From VXMO01 sp965219405 (GTDB taxonomy: Bacteria > Chloroflexota > Dehalococcoidia > UBA6926): 64,000 bases of DNA. Positions 54,814 to 62,615 of this stretch are shown in pieces. The notes under the pieces were generated by a model, which saw only the letters and a program-made list of their open reading frames with translations, searched no databases and was not told where the DNA came from. Each line of letters starts with the position of its first letter. The first letter of the stretch is position 1. Where the stretch lies: positions 1,550,001 through 1,614,000 of the forward strand of contig OZ244736.1 of assembly GCA_965219405.1 (NCBI GenBank). The letters are read 5' to 3'. The position numbers and the translations under genes were made by a program.

Positions 54814-56046
54814 TCAGACCGTTGACGCGGGCGCGTGGCTCGGCCCTGCCGCCTCCATGTACGCCCGCACGTTTCGCGCCGTCTCATCACGATGGTCACC
54901 ACCAAACTTCTCCAGCACGGCGTCCGCTAGCGCGATGCAGACCATCGCTTCGCCAATCACCGCGCACGTCGGCACAAAGGTGATGTCGCTGCGCTCGTAG
55001 TGCGCCCGATCCACCTTGGCGCCCGTACGCAGATCCACCGTCTCCAGCGCGTTCATAATCGTGGCAATCGGTTTGACCATTGCACGAACAACAACGGGCT
55101 CGCCTGTCGTCATGCCCCCCTCAAGCCCGCCGGAGTTATTTGAGCGCCGCGGCCACGGGCGTACCCACGAGCCGTCCGGGTTCCGATCCCATTCGTCGAT
55201 GGGCTTCACCACGTCATGCACGGTTGAGCCGCGCATCGCCGCCTGGTCGAACCCGGCCCCAAACTCCACGCCCTTGACGGCATTGATGCTCATCACCGCA
55301 GCGGCTAGCCGAGTACTCAGCTTGCGATCCCATTGAATATGCGAGCCGAGGCCGATGGGTGCACCGGTCGCGACCACCTCAAATACACCGCCCAAACTGT
55401 CGCCGGCCTGCCTCGCTGAGTCGATTGCCTCGATCATGGCCTCCGTCGCCACCGGATCCGCGCACCGAACTGGGGACTCTTCCAACTGCACCCAGTCGAT
55501 GGCCTCCTGCGGTGCAGCCACCACACCACCAATGCCCACCACGTGGCTACGCACCTCTACGCCGATTTCCTCAAGGAATCGTCGCGCCACTGCCCCCGCC
55601 GCCACACGCGCCGCGCTCTCCCGCGCGCTGGAACGTTCAAGGATGTTCCGTGCGTCGTCGTGTGAGTACTTGGTGATCCCCGGCGTGTCCGCATGCCCGG
55701 GCCGCAGTTTAGTTATCGGCTCAAAGGGAACGTCCGAGGGCTCGATGGACATTTCGTCCACCCATGGCACGCCGTCCGGCCCCGTGCCTGTCGAAAAATC
55801 ACGATTCTCAACGAACATGGCGATCGGCCCGCCGAGCGTCAGGCCGTGCCGTACCCCTGACGAAATCCGTGCGCGATCTGTCTCGATCTGCTGCCGCGCC
55901 CCGCGCCCGTATCCGCGCTGCCGACGCGCCAGGTCCTGCCGAATATAGTCCTCGGACAGCGAGATACCCGCCGGAACGCCCTCAACGATTGTCGTGAGAC
56001 CCGGCCCGTGTGACTCACCTGCCGTCAAGAATCGAAACTGTCCCAT
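54814..56046 (-). CDS. aroC: Chorismate synthase
   Basis: Last step of the shikimate pathway, FMN-dependent. At 410 residues it is a long-form enzyme: MGQFRFLTAGESHGPGLTTI, LARRQRGYGRGARQQIE, RPGHADTPGITKYSHDDARN and SGGLEGGMTTGEPVVVRAM are the family signatures. It is transcribed after aroE and before aroKB. Confidence 0.98.
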   Translation of the reverse strand: MGQFRFLTAGESHGPGLTTIVEGVPAGISLSEDYIRQDLARRQRGYGRGARQQIETDRARISSGVRHGLTLGGPIAMFVENRDFSTGTGPDGVPWVDEMSIEPSDVPFEPITKLRPGHADTPGITKYSHDDARNILERSSARESAARVAAGAVARRFLEEIGVEVRSHVVGIGGVVAAPQEAIDWVQLEESPVRCADPVATEAMIEAIDSARQAGDSLGGVFEVVATGAPIGLGSHIQWDRKLSTRLAAAVMSINAVKGVEFGAGFDQAAMRGSTVHDVVKPIDEWDRNPDGSWVRPWPRRSNNSGGLEGGMTTGEPVVVRAMVKPIATIMNALETVDLRTGAKVDRAHYERSDITFVPTCAVIGEAMVCIALADAVLEKFGGDHRDETARNVRAYMEAAGPSHAPASTV

Positions 56047-56096
56047 TGAGTATCAGTTACTCCTGTGTGCGCCGTGTGTTGCGGTCACCATTCAGA

Positions 56097-56936
56097 TTAC
56101 ATCAGCGCTTTCAAAGCCGCCGAATACATGATGTCCTCCGGCGGCTCACGATCCGTCCAGAATTCGAACGCCGCCGCGCCCTGGTATACCAGCATCCCGA
56201 TTCCGCCCAATACACGCGCACCGCGTTCCCGAGCCAGTACCAGCAGCGGGGTCTGTTGCGGGTTGTAAACGAGATCACACACGAGAACGCCGGGCTTAAG
56301 CAAATCCTCAACCGGCGGTATCCCCTCCGGCTCCGGCCCGCCCGCCATGCCCATTGAGGTACAGTTCACAATAAGATCAACACCGTCGCTGCCCTTGATG
56401 TCTTCAAGCCCGCCGCCACGCGTCTCTGTTGCCGTCGCCTCGGAAACGTCCTGCGCCAACTCCACGCCCCTTTCCGGCGTCCGATTGACGATGACCAACT
56501 CAGAGACGCCCTCCCACGCGAGTCCAAATGCCACGGCCCGCGCCGCGCCGCCTGCCCCGACAATCAGCGCCCGCTTTCCCGCCGCAGAAAACCGCGCTTC
56601 TTGCTCAAGCGACCGCGTGAATCCCGCGGCGTCCGTATTTGCCCCGATTAAGAATCCCCCGCGGTTGATAATCGTGTTGACCGCGCCGATGGATTCTGCG
56701 ACCGGCAGTATCTCATCCAACAACGGCATGACGGCCTGCTTGTGAGGCACCGTCACATTGGCGCCAAGCACATCCTCCGCGCGCAGCGACTCCACCCTCA
56801 CGGCCAATTCATCCGGGGGCGTGGCCCAGGTCTCATAGCGCGCGTCAATCTCAAGTTCGTCGAATGCCGCCTGCTGAAACGCCGGCGAAATGGAATGGCC
56901 AAGAGGGTAGCCGATAATTCCCACGCGCGATGTCAT
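56097..56936 (-). CDS. aroE: Shikimate dehydrogenase
   Basis: Reduces 3-dehydroshikimate with NADPH. The 279-residue protein has VGIIGYPLGHSISPAFQQAA for substrate binding, GANVTVPHKQAVMPLLDE with the catalytic Lys, NTDAAGFTRSLEQ with the Asp, and the NADP motif VGAGGAARAVAFGL. It lies six bases after ruvX, at the start of an aroE-aroC-aroKB run. Confidence 0.96.
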   Translation of the reverse strand: MTSRVGIIGYPLGHSISPAFQQAAFDELEIDARYETWATPPDELAVRVESLRAEDVLGANVTVPHKQAVMPLLDEILPVAESIGAVNTIINRGGFLIGANTDAAGFTRSLEQEARFSAAGKRALIVGAGGAARAVAFGLAWEGVSELVIVNRTPERGVELAQDVSEATATETRGGGLEDIKGSDGVDLIVNCTSMGMAGGPEPEGIPPVEDLLKPGVLVCDLVYNPQQTPLLVLARERGARVLGGIGMLVYQGAAAFEFWTDREPPEDIMYSAALKALM

Positions 56937-56942
56937 CTAGCC

Positions 56943-57395
56943 CTAAGGCTCCTCTCTGCGCGAGTTGTTCCGAATCCTCTGTTCATCCAGGTACGCCTGA
57001 AGGACAACGGCTGCGGCAACCGAATCCTGGGCATTGGAGGAACCACCCTTGCTTCCACCTCCGCTCGCTTCTCGCATCGCTCGTTCCGCGGACACGGTGG
57101 ACAGCCGCTCGTCCCTGCCCTCAACCGGCACGGACAGCCCACGCTCACAGGCGCGTCGTATCCCCTCCGCCCACCGCGCCATCTCCCCCATGCGACCGTC
57201 CATCGTTCGCGGTATGCCGACGATCACGCGATCCGCTTCGTACTCAGCGACAACACGCCCAAGCTCTTCAACGAACGTGGGCACATCCGCTCCGGGAAGA
57301 AGATCAATCGGTTGGGCGATGGTCTGTGTTGGATCGGACACGGCAACACCGCTCCTTGCCCTACCGAGGTCCAGCGCAATGATTCGTCCGCTCAT
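56943..57395 (-). CDS. ruvX: Holliday junction resolvase-like RuvX/YqgF
   Basis: A 150-residue RNase H-fold nuclease involved in pre-16S rRNA 5'-end processing and perhaps recombination. Motifs: ALDLGRARSGVAVSDPTQTI with the first Asp, VIVGIPRTMDGRMGEMARWA, DERLSTVSAERAM and QDSVAAAVVLQAYLDEQ. It heads the ruvX-aroE-aroC-aroKB unit. Confidence 0.95.
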   Translation of the reverse strand: MSGRIIALDLGRARSGVAVSDPTQTIAQPIDLLPGADVPTFVEELGRVVAEYEADRVIVGIPRTMDGRMGEMARWAEGIRRACERGLSVPVEGRDERLSTVSAERAMREASGGGSKGGSSNAQDSVAAAVVLQAYLDEQRIRNNSRREEP

Positions 57396-57414
57396 GCCTC
57401 AAGGATAGCCCACG

Positions 57415-57480
57415 CCGTTCACCCTGAGCTTCACCCCGTTCACCCTGAGCTTGTCTAAGGATTGCCCCGTCATTCTGGCC
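57415..57480. repeat. Dispersed GTTCACCCTGAGC-type repeats
   Basis: Two GTTCACCCTGAGCTT copies and one CCGTCATTCTGG piece between divergent genes. Confidence 0.6.
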
Positions 57481-57542
57481 ACCCCGCCCCGCCAATTGCC
57501 ATACTTCCCCCCAACTCGTTAAGCTCGAAGAAAGGGGGAATT

Positions 57543-58226
57543 ATGCCAGACACCTACATGGTCGCAGGCGCCGCATCCGGCGTCGGTATGCACGTCACTC
57601 GAAAGCTCCTTAAGCGTGGTGAGAACGTGCGCGCATTCGTCAGGAACGGACGCAAACTCCGTGACATCTTTGGAACGCCGGATAACCTCGCCATCTTCGT
57701 CGGTGACATCGCCGATCACGCCGCCGCCTTTGAGGCTGCGGAGGGCGCGCACTACGTCATCTCCACCGTCGGCGCGAAGTTCCCGGATGGCGAACCCGAA
57801 AGGGTCGACTACCAGGGCGTCCATACACTGGTCAACGCCGCCGCGGAGCACGGCCACATCCGCCAATTTGTCCTCGTATCATCTATCGGCGTCACCAAGG
57901 GCGACCATGAACTGAACGCGCAATTCAAGAACGTTCTCCGCTGGAAGATGTTCGGTGAGAACTATCTGCGTGGCAGCGGCCTCTCCTACGCGATCGTCCG
58001 CCCCGGCGGCCTCTCAGGCGATGCCGGCGGCACGAAGTCTATTGAGATTGGCCAGGGTGACAACATCCACGGCGCCATCAGCCGTGAGACCGTTGCTGAC
58101 GTCTGCATCGCCATCTGCGACGCGGCGGAGCATGTCGTCCGTGAGGTGACGTTCGAGGTCATCGAAGGAGACGGCCCAGCCCCTGCGGACTTGAACAGCA
58201 TTTTCGACAATCTCGCGCGAGACTAG
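57543..58226 (+). CDS. NmrA/SDR-type NAD(P)-binding protein
   Basis: A 227-residue atypical SDR: YMVAGAASGVGMHVTRKLLK for cofactor binding, VISTVGAKFPD, and FVLVSSIGVTKGDHELN. Catalytic residues are not obvious. The C-terminal part includes ISRETVADVCIAICD, as in SDR_a5/NAD(P)H-binding sugar-epimerase-like proteins. The ATG at 57543 has AAAGGGGG upstream; an in-frame start 81 bases earlier lacks one. It precedes the next SDR gene by five bases, so the two are cotranscribed. Confidence 0.82.
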   Translation: MPDTYMVAGAASGVGMHVTRKLLKRGENVRAFVRNGRKLRDIFGTPDNLAIFVGDIADHAAAFEAAEGAHYVISTVGAKFPDGEPERVDYQGVHTLVNAAAEHGHIRQFVLVSSIGVTKGDHELNAQFKNVLRWKMFGENYLRGSGLSYAIVRPGGLSGDAGGTKSIEIGQGDNIHGAISRETVADVCIAICDAAEHVVREVTFEVIEGDGPAPADLNSIFDNLARD

Positions 58227-58231
58227 CCGCC

Positions 58232-59029
58232 GTGGATTTGAATCTCACCGGACGCAGCATCCTCGTCACCGGCGGCAGCGGCGGTATCGGTTCGATAGTC
58301 GCTGAGTGTTTCGCGCGAGAGGGCGCGGACGTCACGATTTCCGCGAGGGGGCTCGAAAAACTCGAGCAAACCAAAGCGGAAATCAAATCGCGGGCCGGCG
58401 TTGATGTCTACATCGCGGAGATGGACGTCACGGACGCCGAGTCCATCGCAACCGCCGTCCGGTCCGTACTCGACGCCACGGGCCGAATCGACGCTGTCAT
58501 CAGCTCGGCGGTCGATGTTGTCGGAGGGCTCCCTGGCACTCCGTCTGAAGTGGACGTGACATCGTTGGGCAACGCCATCGACGTGAAAGTCCTCGGCATC
58601 CTGCGGCTCGCGCAGGCCGTTGTTCCCCACATGAAGTCGTCCGGTTATGGCAGGATCATCGGCGTCGGCGGAGCCTCTGCACGACAGATTGGTTCTGCCA
58701 GCGCCAGCGTCCGCAATTCCGCGCTGGCCGCCCTGTGCAAGAACATGGCAACGGAGCTCGGGCCGCACGGAATCACCGTCAACGTCATCCACCCCGGAGC
58801 CGTTCTCACGGAACGAAACCGGCCCCGGGTTGACGCGGAGATGGAGCGCAACGGCGGCACCTTTGAGGAAGCGGAGGCCCGCCTCGCATCCGCCATTCCC
58901 GTTGGCAGGATGATCCACCCTGAGGACATAGCCTCCCTCGCCTTGCTGCTCGCATCCCCCGCCGGCGGAGCCATCACCGGCCAGACAATTGCCGTCGACG
59001 GCGGCTCCACCAGCGCCATCACCTACTAG
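58232..59029 (+). CDS. Short-chain dehydrogenase family protein with altered catalytic residues
   Basis: A 265-residue SDR: ILVTGGSGGIGSIVAECFAR for cofactor binding, DAVISSAVDVVGGLP, a C-terminal IAVDGGST. In place of the usual Ser...Tyr-x-x-x-Lys, the region reads GGASARQIGSASASVRNSAL: the Tyr and Lys positions are Val and Ala by alignment with SYSASKAAL. A subgroup of SDRs with RNSAL-like motifs exists, whose catalysis differs or is lost. GTG start at 58232, five bases after the upstream gene. Confidence 0.82.
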   Translation: MDLNLTGRSILVTGGSGGIGSIVAECFAREGADVTISARGLEKLEQTKAEIKSRAGVDVYIAEMDVTDAESIATAVRSVLDATGRIDAVISSAVDVVGGLPGTPSEVDVTSLGNAIDVKVLGILRLAQAVVPHMKSSGYGRIIGVGGASARQIGSASASVRNSALAALCKNMATELGPHGITVNVIHPGAVLTERNRPRVDAEMERNGGTFEEAEARLASAIPVGRMIHPEDIASLALLLASPAGGAITGQTIAVDGGSTSAITY

Positions 59030-59044
59030 GCGATCCCTCACCCC

Positions 59045-59086
59045 TTGACATCCCCTCCATTACTGACTAGTCTGATAACTAGTCAG
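59045..59086 (+). promoter_or_regulatory. Promoter and palindromic operator of the toxin-antitoxin pair
   Basis: -35 TTGACA (59045-59050) and, overlapping the expected -10 zone, a perfect nine-base inverted repeat CTGACTAGT - ctgata - ACTAGTCAG (59063-59071 and 59078-59086). Such operators bind the antitoxin or the complex for autoregulation. Confidence 0.7.
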
Positions 59087-59115
59087 CTATATGACCAACA
59101 AGAACGGAGGTCGGC

Positions 59116-59388
59116 ATGGAGGGTGATCAGACGAACAGATGGCAAGTACAAGAGGCAAAGGCACGTTTCAGCACGCTGGTGGACAACACGCTTGAAAACG
59201 GCCCGCAGATCGTAACAAAGCGGGGTGTGGAAGCCGTGGTGGTAGTCCCTTATCAGCAGTGGCTCCGTATGGAGCAATCAAGGAAGCCAAACATCAAGGA
59301 GCTGCTCCTGGCATCGGAGCCGCGGACAGAGATGCTCGTGCCCCCACGTCGTAGGCTCGCCCGCCGCGATCCACCCACCCTCCAATAG
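59116..59388 (+). CDS. Antitoxin of the Phd/YefM family
   Basis: A 90-residue antitoxin: RWQVQEAKARFSTLVDNTLE is the Phd/YefM N-terminal DNA-binding fold, with GPQIVTKRGVEAVVVVPYQQ completing it. The C-terminus (PPRRRLARRDPPTLQ) is basic and probably disordered until it wraps the toxin. AACGGAGG precedes the ATG. It lies nine bases before the vapC gene. Confidence 0.9.
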   Translation: MEGDQTNRWQVQEAKARFSTLVDNTLENGPQIVTKRGVEAVVVVPYQQWLRMEQSRKPNIKELLLASEPRTEMLVPPRRRLARRDPPTLQ

Positions 59389-59397
59389 CAGCCAACA

Positions 59398-59808
59398 GTG
59401 TACCTTCTCGATACGAACGTCATTTCCGAGCTGCGCCGACAACGCCCAAATCGCTCCGTTGTGAGGTGGATTGAGGCTGTGCCGGCGGCGCAACTCTACA
59501 TCTCGGCAGTCACAATCGGCGAGATTCAGGACGGCATCGAACAGATCCGGGAGCGAGAGTTCTATAAGGCAGCGGAAATTGAATCGTGGCTGAATGACGT
59601 GCAAGCAACGTACAGTATCCTGCCCGTCGATGCTGAAGCGTTTAGGGCATGGGCGAGGTTGATGCAGAAGCAATCCCGCGCGCTGCTGGAGGATGCCCTC
59701 ATCGCGGCCACCGCCATCGTCAATTCTCTGACCGTCGTCACCCGCAACGTTCGCGATTTTGAGCAGCTAGGTGTCCCAGTCCTAAACCCGTTCAACCAAC
59801 CCGCCTAG
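59398..59808 (+). CDS. vapC: PIN-domain ribonuclease toxin (VapC family)
   Basis: A 136-residue PIN-domain toxin that would cut a specific RNA (often tRNA or rRNA). The acidic residues are in place: Asp in YLLDTNVISELRR, Glu in VTIGEIQDGIEQI, Asp in LLEDALIAATAI and the last in VTRNVRDFEQLGV. GTG start. Paired with a Phd-type antitoxin. Its stop is six bases before the convergent alaS stop. Confidence 0.93.
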   Translation: MYLLDTNVISELRRQRPNRSVVRWIEAVPAAQLYISAVTIGEIQDGIEQIREREFYKAAEIESWLNDVQATYSILPVDAEAFRAWARLMQKQSRALLEDALIAATAIVNSLTVVTRNVRDFEQLGVPVLNPFNQPA

Positions 59809-59814
59809 TTCCCC

Positions 59815-62496
59815 CTACCCCGTCACTATCCCAGCCACCGCCGCAATAGCCTCATCCAGCTTGGAGGCATCTCTCCCACCCGCGCTCGCAAAATCCTTGC
59901 GGCCGCCGCCACCACCGCCAACGATTGCCGCCGCCGCCTTCACAATACGTCCGGCATCATAGGAGCCACCCCGCTCAACGATGTCCACGCTAATCGCGCA
60001 AACCAGCGAAGGTCTCCCGTCGATGTCCGCCCCAAGCACAACGATTCCTGATCCCAAAGCCGCTCGCGTCCTGTCCGCAACGTCCCGCAACAGATCCGCA
60101 TTCGCGATGCCCTCCACCCGCGCGGCAAGCAGCGTCACCGGTGGTTCACCCACCTGCGTGGCGTTGGGCAGCAGTGTTTCTATCTGAGACCGCGCCCGAT
60201 CCCGCTCAAGTTCCTCGGCCCGCCGGCGCAGCCTGTCCGACTCCGCCATATGATCCGAAATCCGCGTCTCAATTTCGTCCACCGGCACCGTCAACTGTCG
60301 TGAAAGACGCTCAAGCACGGTCATGCGGTCTCGCAGCAGCCGATCTGCGCTCGCCCCCGCCACCGCCTCTACACGCCGCATCCCTGCCCCGATGGAACTC
60401 TCGGCAATCACGTAGATGAACCCAACCTCGCCTGTTGCGTGGACGTGCGTGCCGCCGCACAACTCGTGGCTGAACGGCGCGCCGTCGTCCTCACCATCGA
60501 TGGAGACCGTCCTCACCTCGCTGCCGTACCGATCGCCGAAGAACGCAAGCGCCCCGGATGCCAGCGCGTCCTGTATCGGCTGCACTTGTGATTGCACAAC
60601 GATGTTGCGAATCACCCGTGCGTTCACCGCGTGCGTTATCGCCGCAATCTCATGCTCGTTAAGTGATGCCGTGTGCGAGAAATCAAATCTCAGATGGTCC
60701 GGCGAGACATACGAACCTGCCTGCCGTACATGGCCCCCCAGCGTCGACCGTAGCGCCGCGTGCAGAAGATGCGTAGCCGTGTGGTGGCGGGTCGCCTGCC
60801 CCCGCGCCGTGGGATCAACCTCGAGCGTCACCGCGTCGCCTACGCTAAGCGTCCCCTCTTCAACCACGCCAATATGAACAACAAAATCAGGCCGCTCTCC
60901 CACGGGCCGCTGCGTGTCGGTTATCCGCGCTAGCCCGGCAGGTCCGCGGATCACGCCGATATCTCCCACCTGCCCGCCGCCCTCTGCGTAGAACGGCGTC
61001 CGCGATGTCACAACCTCCACCTGTTGTTGCTGCGAAGCCGACTCTGCCACGCCCCCGCCGACAATCAGACCGGTAACGTTGCTCTCATCCCGCGCCACCT
61101 CGTAACCCGTGAACTGCGTTGCCAGGCTCGAAAGCAGCCGATACGCCTCCGACCCCTCAGCACCGCCACCGAATGAGGTTGCCGCCCTGCCTCGCTCCCG
61201 TTGAGCCTCCATCTCCTGTTGAAATCCCTCGCGGTCCGCGTTCAACCCACGGTCGGCCAGGATCTCCTCTGCAAGCTCCACGGGAAAGCCGTACGTGTCA
61301 TAGAGCCGGAACAGCGCGTCACCCGGCGCGACGGTTTCCCCGTCCGCTTCCAGCCGCGCCATCACCTCATCGAGGAGAGCCGTGCCCACGGACAACGTCC
61401 GCTGGAACTGCTCTTCTTCTCGCGTCACCGTCTGCACAATGTGGTCGAGAGCGTCATTAAGCGCCGGATACGCCGGCGCCATCAACGGAATAACCGCTTC
61501 CGTTATGATCCGACCCAAAAACGGCTCATTCACGCCGAGGCTCTGAGCGAAACGGAGCCCTCGCCGCAGCATTCGCCGCAGCACGTACCCGCGTCCTTCA
61601 TTCCCCGGCGTCACGCCGTCCATGATCAGGAACGCGCCGGACCGCGCGTGCTCCGCCATTACTCGCAGCGCTCGATCCGTCGCCGCATCCTTGCCGTATT
61701 CGGTGCCCGCAATGGCCGCCGCAGATGCGATTAGCGGCTGAAAGAGGTCTGTTGAGTAGATATTCTCGGCCCGCTGGATGATCGCCGCCAGCCGCTCCAA
61801 CCCCATGCCCGTGTCGATATTCTTCTTCTCCAGCGGCGTCCGCGTCCCGTCCTCTGCCTGGTCGAACTCCATGAACACGAGGTTCCAGATCTCCACGAAG
61901 CGCCCACACTCGCAGTTCGGTCCGCAGCCGTCATGGAACGGTTCGCCCGGTGTCAGGTCGTAGTGAATCTCGGAGCATGGCCCACACGGCCCGGTCGTGC
62001 CTGCTGGCCCCCACCAGTTATCTGACGCCCCGAACCGCCGAATCCTCTCCGCCGGCACCCCAGTCTGCTCCCAGAGCACCGCCGCCTCATCATCGTCCGT
62101 GTAAACCGTCGCCCACAGGCGGTCGGCGTTCAGGCCCAGGTGTTGTGTACAGAGCTCCCACGCGTGCTCAATTGCGCCCTGCTTGAAGTAGTCGCCGAAC
62201 GAGAAATTGCCCAGCATCTCGAAAAACGTCAGGTGCGTCGTGTCCCCTACCTCGCCGATGTCGGTCGTCCGAAACGACTTCTGCACCGTCGTCAGCGTGC
62301 TATTGGGCGGCGCCGACTGCCCCAGAAAATACGGTTTGAACTGCACCATGCCTGCCGTCGTGAACAACAGCGTCTGGTCATCCTGCGGCACAAGCGACGA
62401 CGATGGCATTCGGCTGTGACCTTTGGACTCAAAGAAGCTCAGGAACAGTCCCCTCAGTTCCGGCCCGGTTCGATAAGGAGGCATCTCAGACGTCAT
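59815..62496 (-). CDS. alaS: Alanyl-tRNA synthetase
   Basis: Charges tRNA-Ala. About 893 residues from the ATG at 62496 (a TTG 12 bases earlier is a possible start). The class II core begins RGLFLSFFESKGHSRMPSSS, and has TTAGMVQFKPYFLG and SFGDYFKQGAIEHAWEL. The editing domain carries HHTATHLLHAAL and CGGTHVHATG with the zinc ligands, and the C-Ala domain with GGGGGRKDFASAGG ends the chain. It is convergent with vapC and divergent from folC. Confidence 0.97.
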   Translation of the reverse strand: MTSEMPPYRTGPELRGLFLSFFESKGHSRMPSSSLVPQDDQTLLFTTAGMVQFKPYFLGQSAPPNSTLTTVQKSFRTTDIGEVGDTTHLTFFEMLGNFSFGDYFKQGAIEHAWELCTQHLGLNADRLWATVYTDDDEAAVLWEQTGVPAERIRRFGASDNWWGPAGTTGPCGPCSEIHYDLTPGEPFHDGCGPNCECGRFVEIWNLVFMEFDQAEDGTRTPLEKKNIDTGMGLERLAAIIQRAENIYSTDLFQPLIASAAAIAGTEYGKDAATDRALRVMAEHARSGAFLIMDGVTPGNEGRGYVLRRMLRRGLRFAQSLGVNEPFLGRIITEAVIPLMAPAYPALNDALDHIVQTVTREEEQFQRTLSVGTALLDEVMARLEADGETVAPGDALFRLYDTYGFPVELAEEILADRGLNADREGFQQEMEAQRERGRAATSFGGGAEGSEAYRLLSSLATQFTGYEVARDESNVTGLIVGGGVAESASQQQQVEVVTSRTPFYAEGGGQVGDIGVIRGPAGLARITDTQRPVGERPDFVVHIGVVEEGTLSVGDAVTLEVDPTARGQATRHHTATHLLHAALRSTLGGHVRQAGSYVSPDHLRFDFSHTASLNEHEIAAITHAVNARVIRNIVVQSQVQPIQDALASGALAFFGDRYGSEVRTVSIDGEDDGAPFSHELCGGTHVHATGEVGFIYVIAESSIGAGMRRVEAVAGASADRLLRDRMTVLERLSRQLTVPVDEIETRISDHMAESDRLRRRAEELERDRARSQIETLLPNATQVGEPPVTLLAARVEGIANADLLRDVADRTRAALGSGIVVLGADIDGRPSLVCAISVDIVERGGSYDAGRIVKAAAAIVGGGGGGRKDFASAGGRDASKLDEAIAAVAGIVTG

Positions 62497-62581
62497 GGCG
62501 GCAGGCAAATCTCCATGTCAATGCGTATCCGCGACTGTAAGACAAAATGCTGTCGAATCGCCACTCGCGGATCGAATCTTA

Positions 62582-62609
62582 TTGTAGCCGACACCCGCCG
62601 CCCTATACT
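62582..62609 (+). promoter_or_regulatory. Promoter of folC, suggesting a leaderless mRNA
   Basis: -35 TTGTAG (62582-62587), 16-base spacer, -10 TATACT (62604-62609). The ATG follows only six bases later, so transcription would start at or near the initiation codon; no Shine-Dalgarno is present. Confidence 0.5.
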
Positions 62610-62615
62610 CAATCC

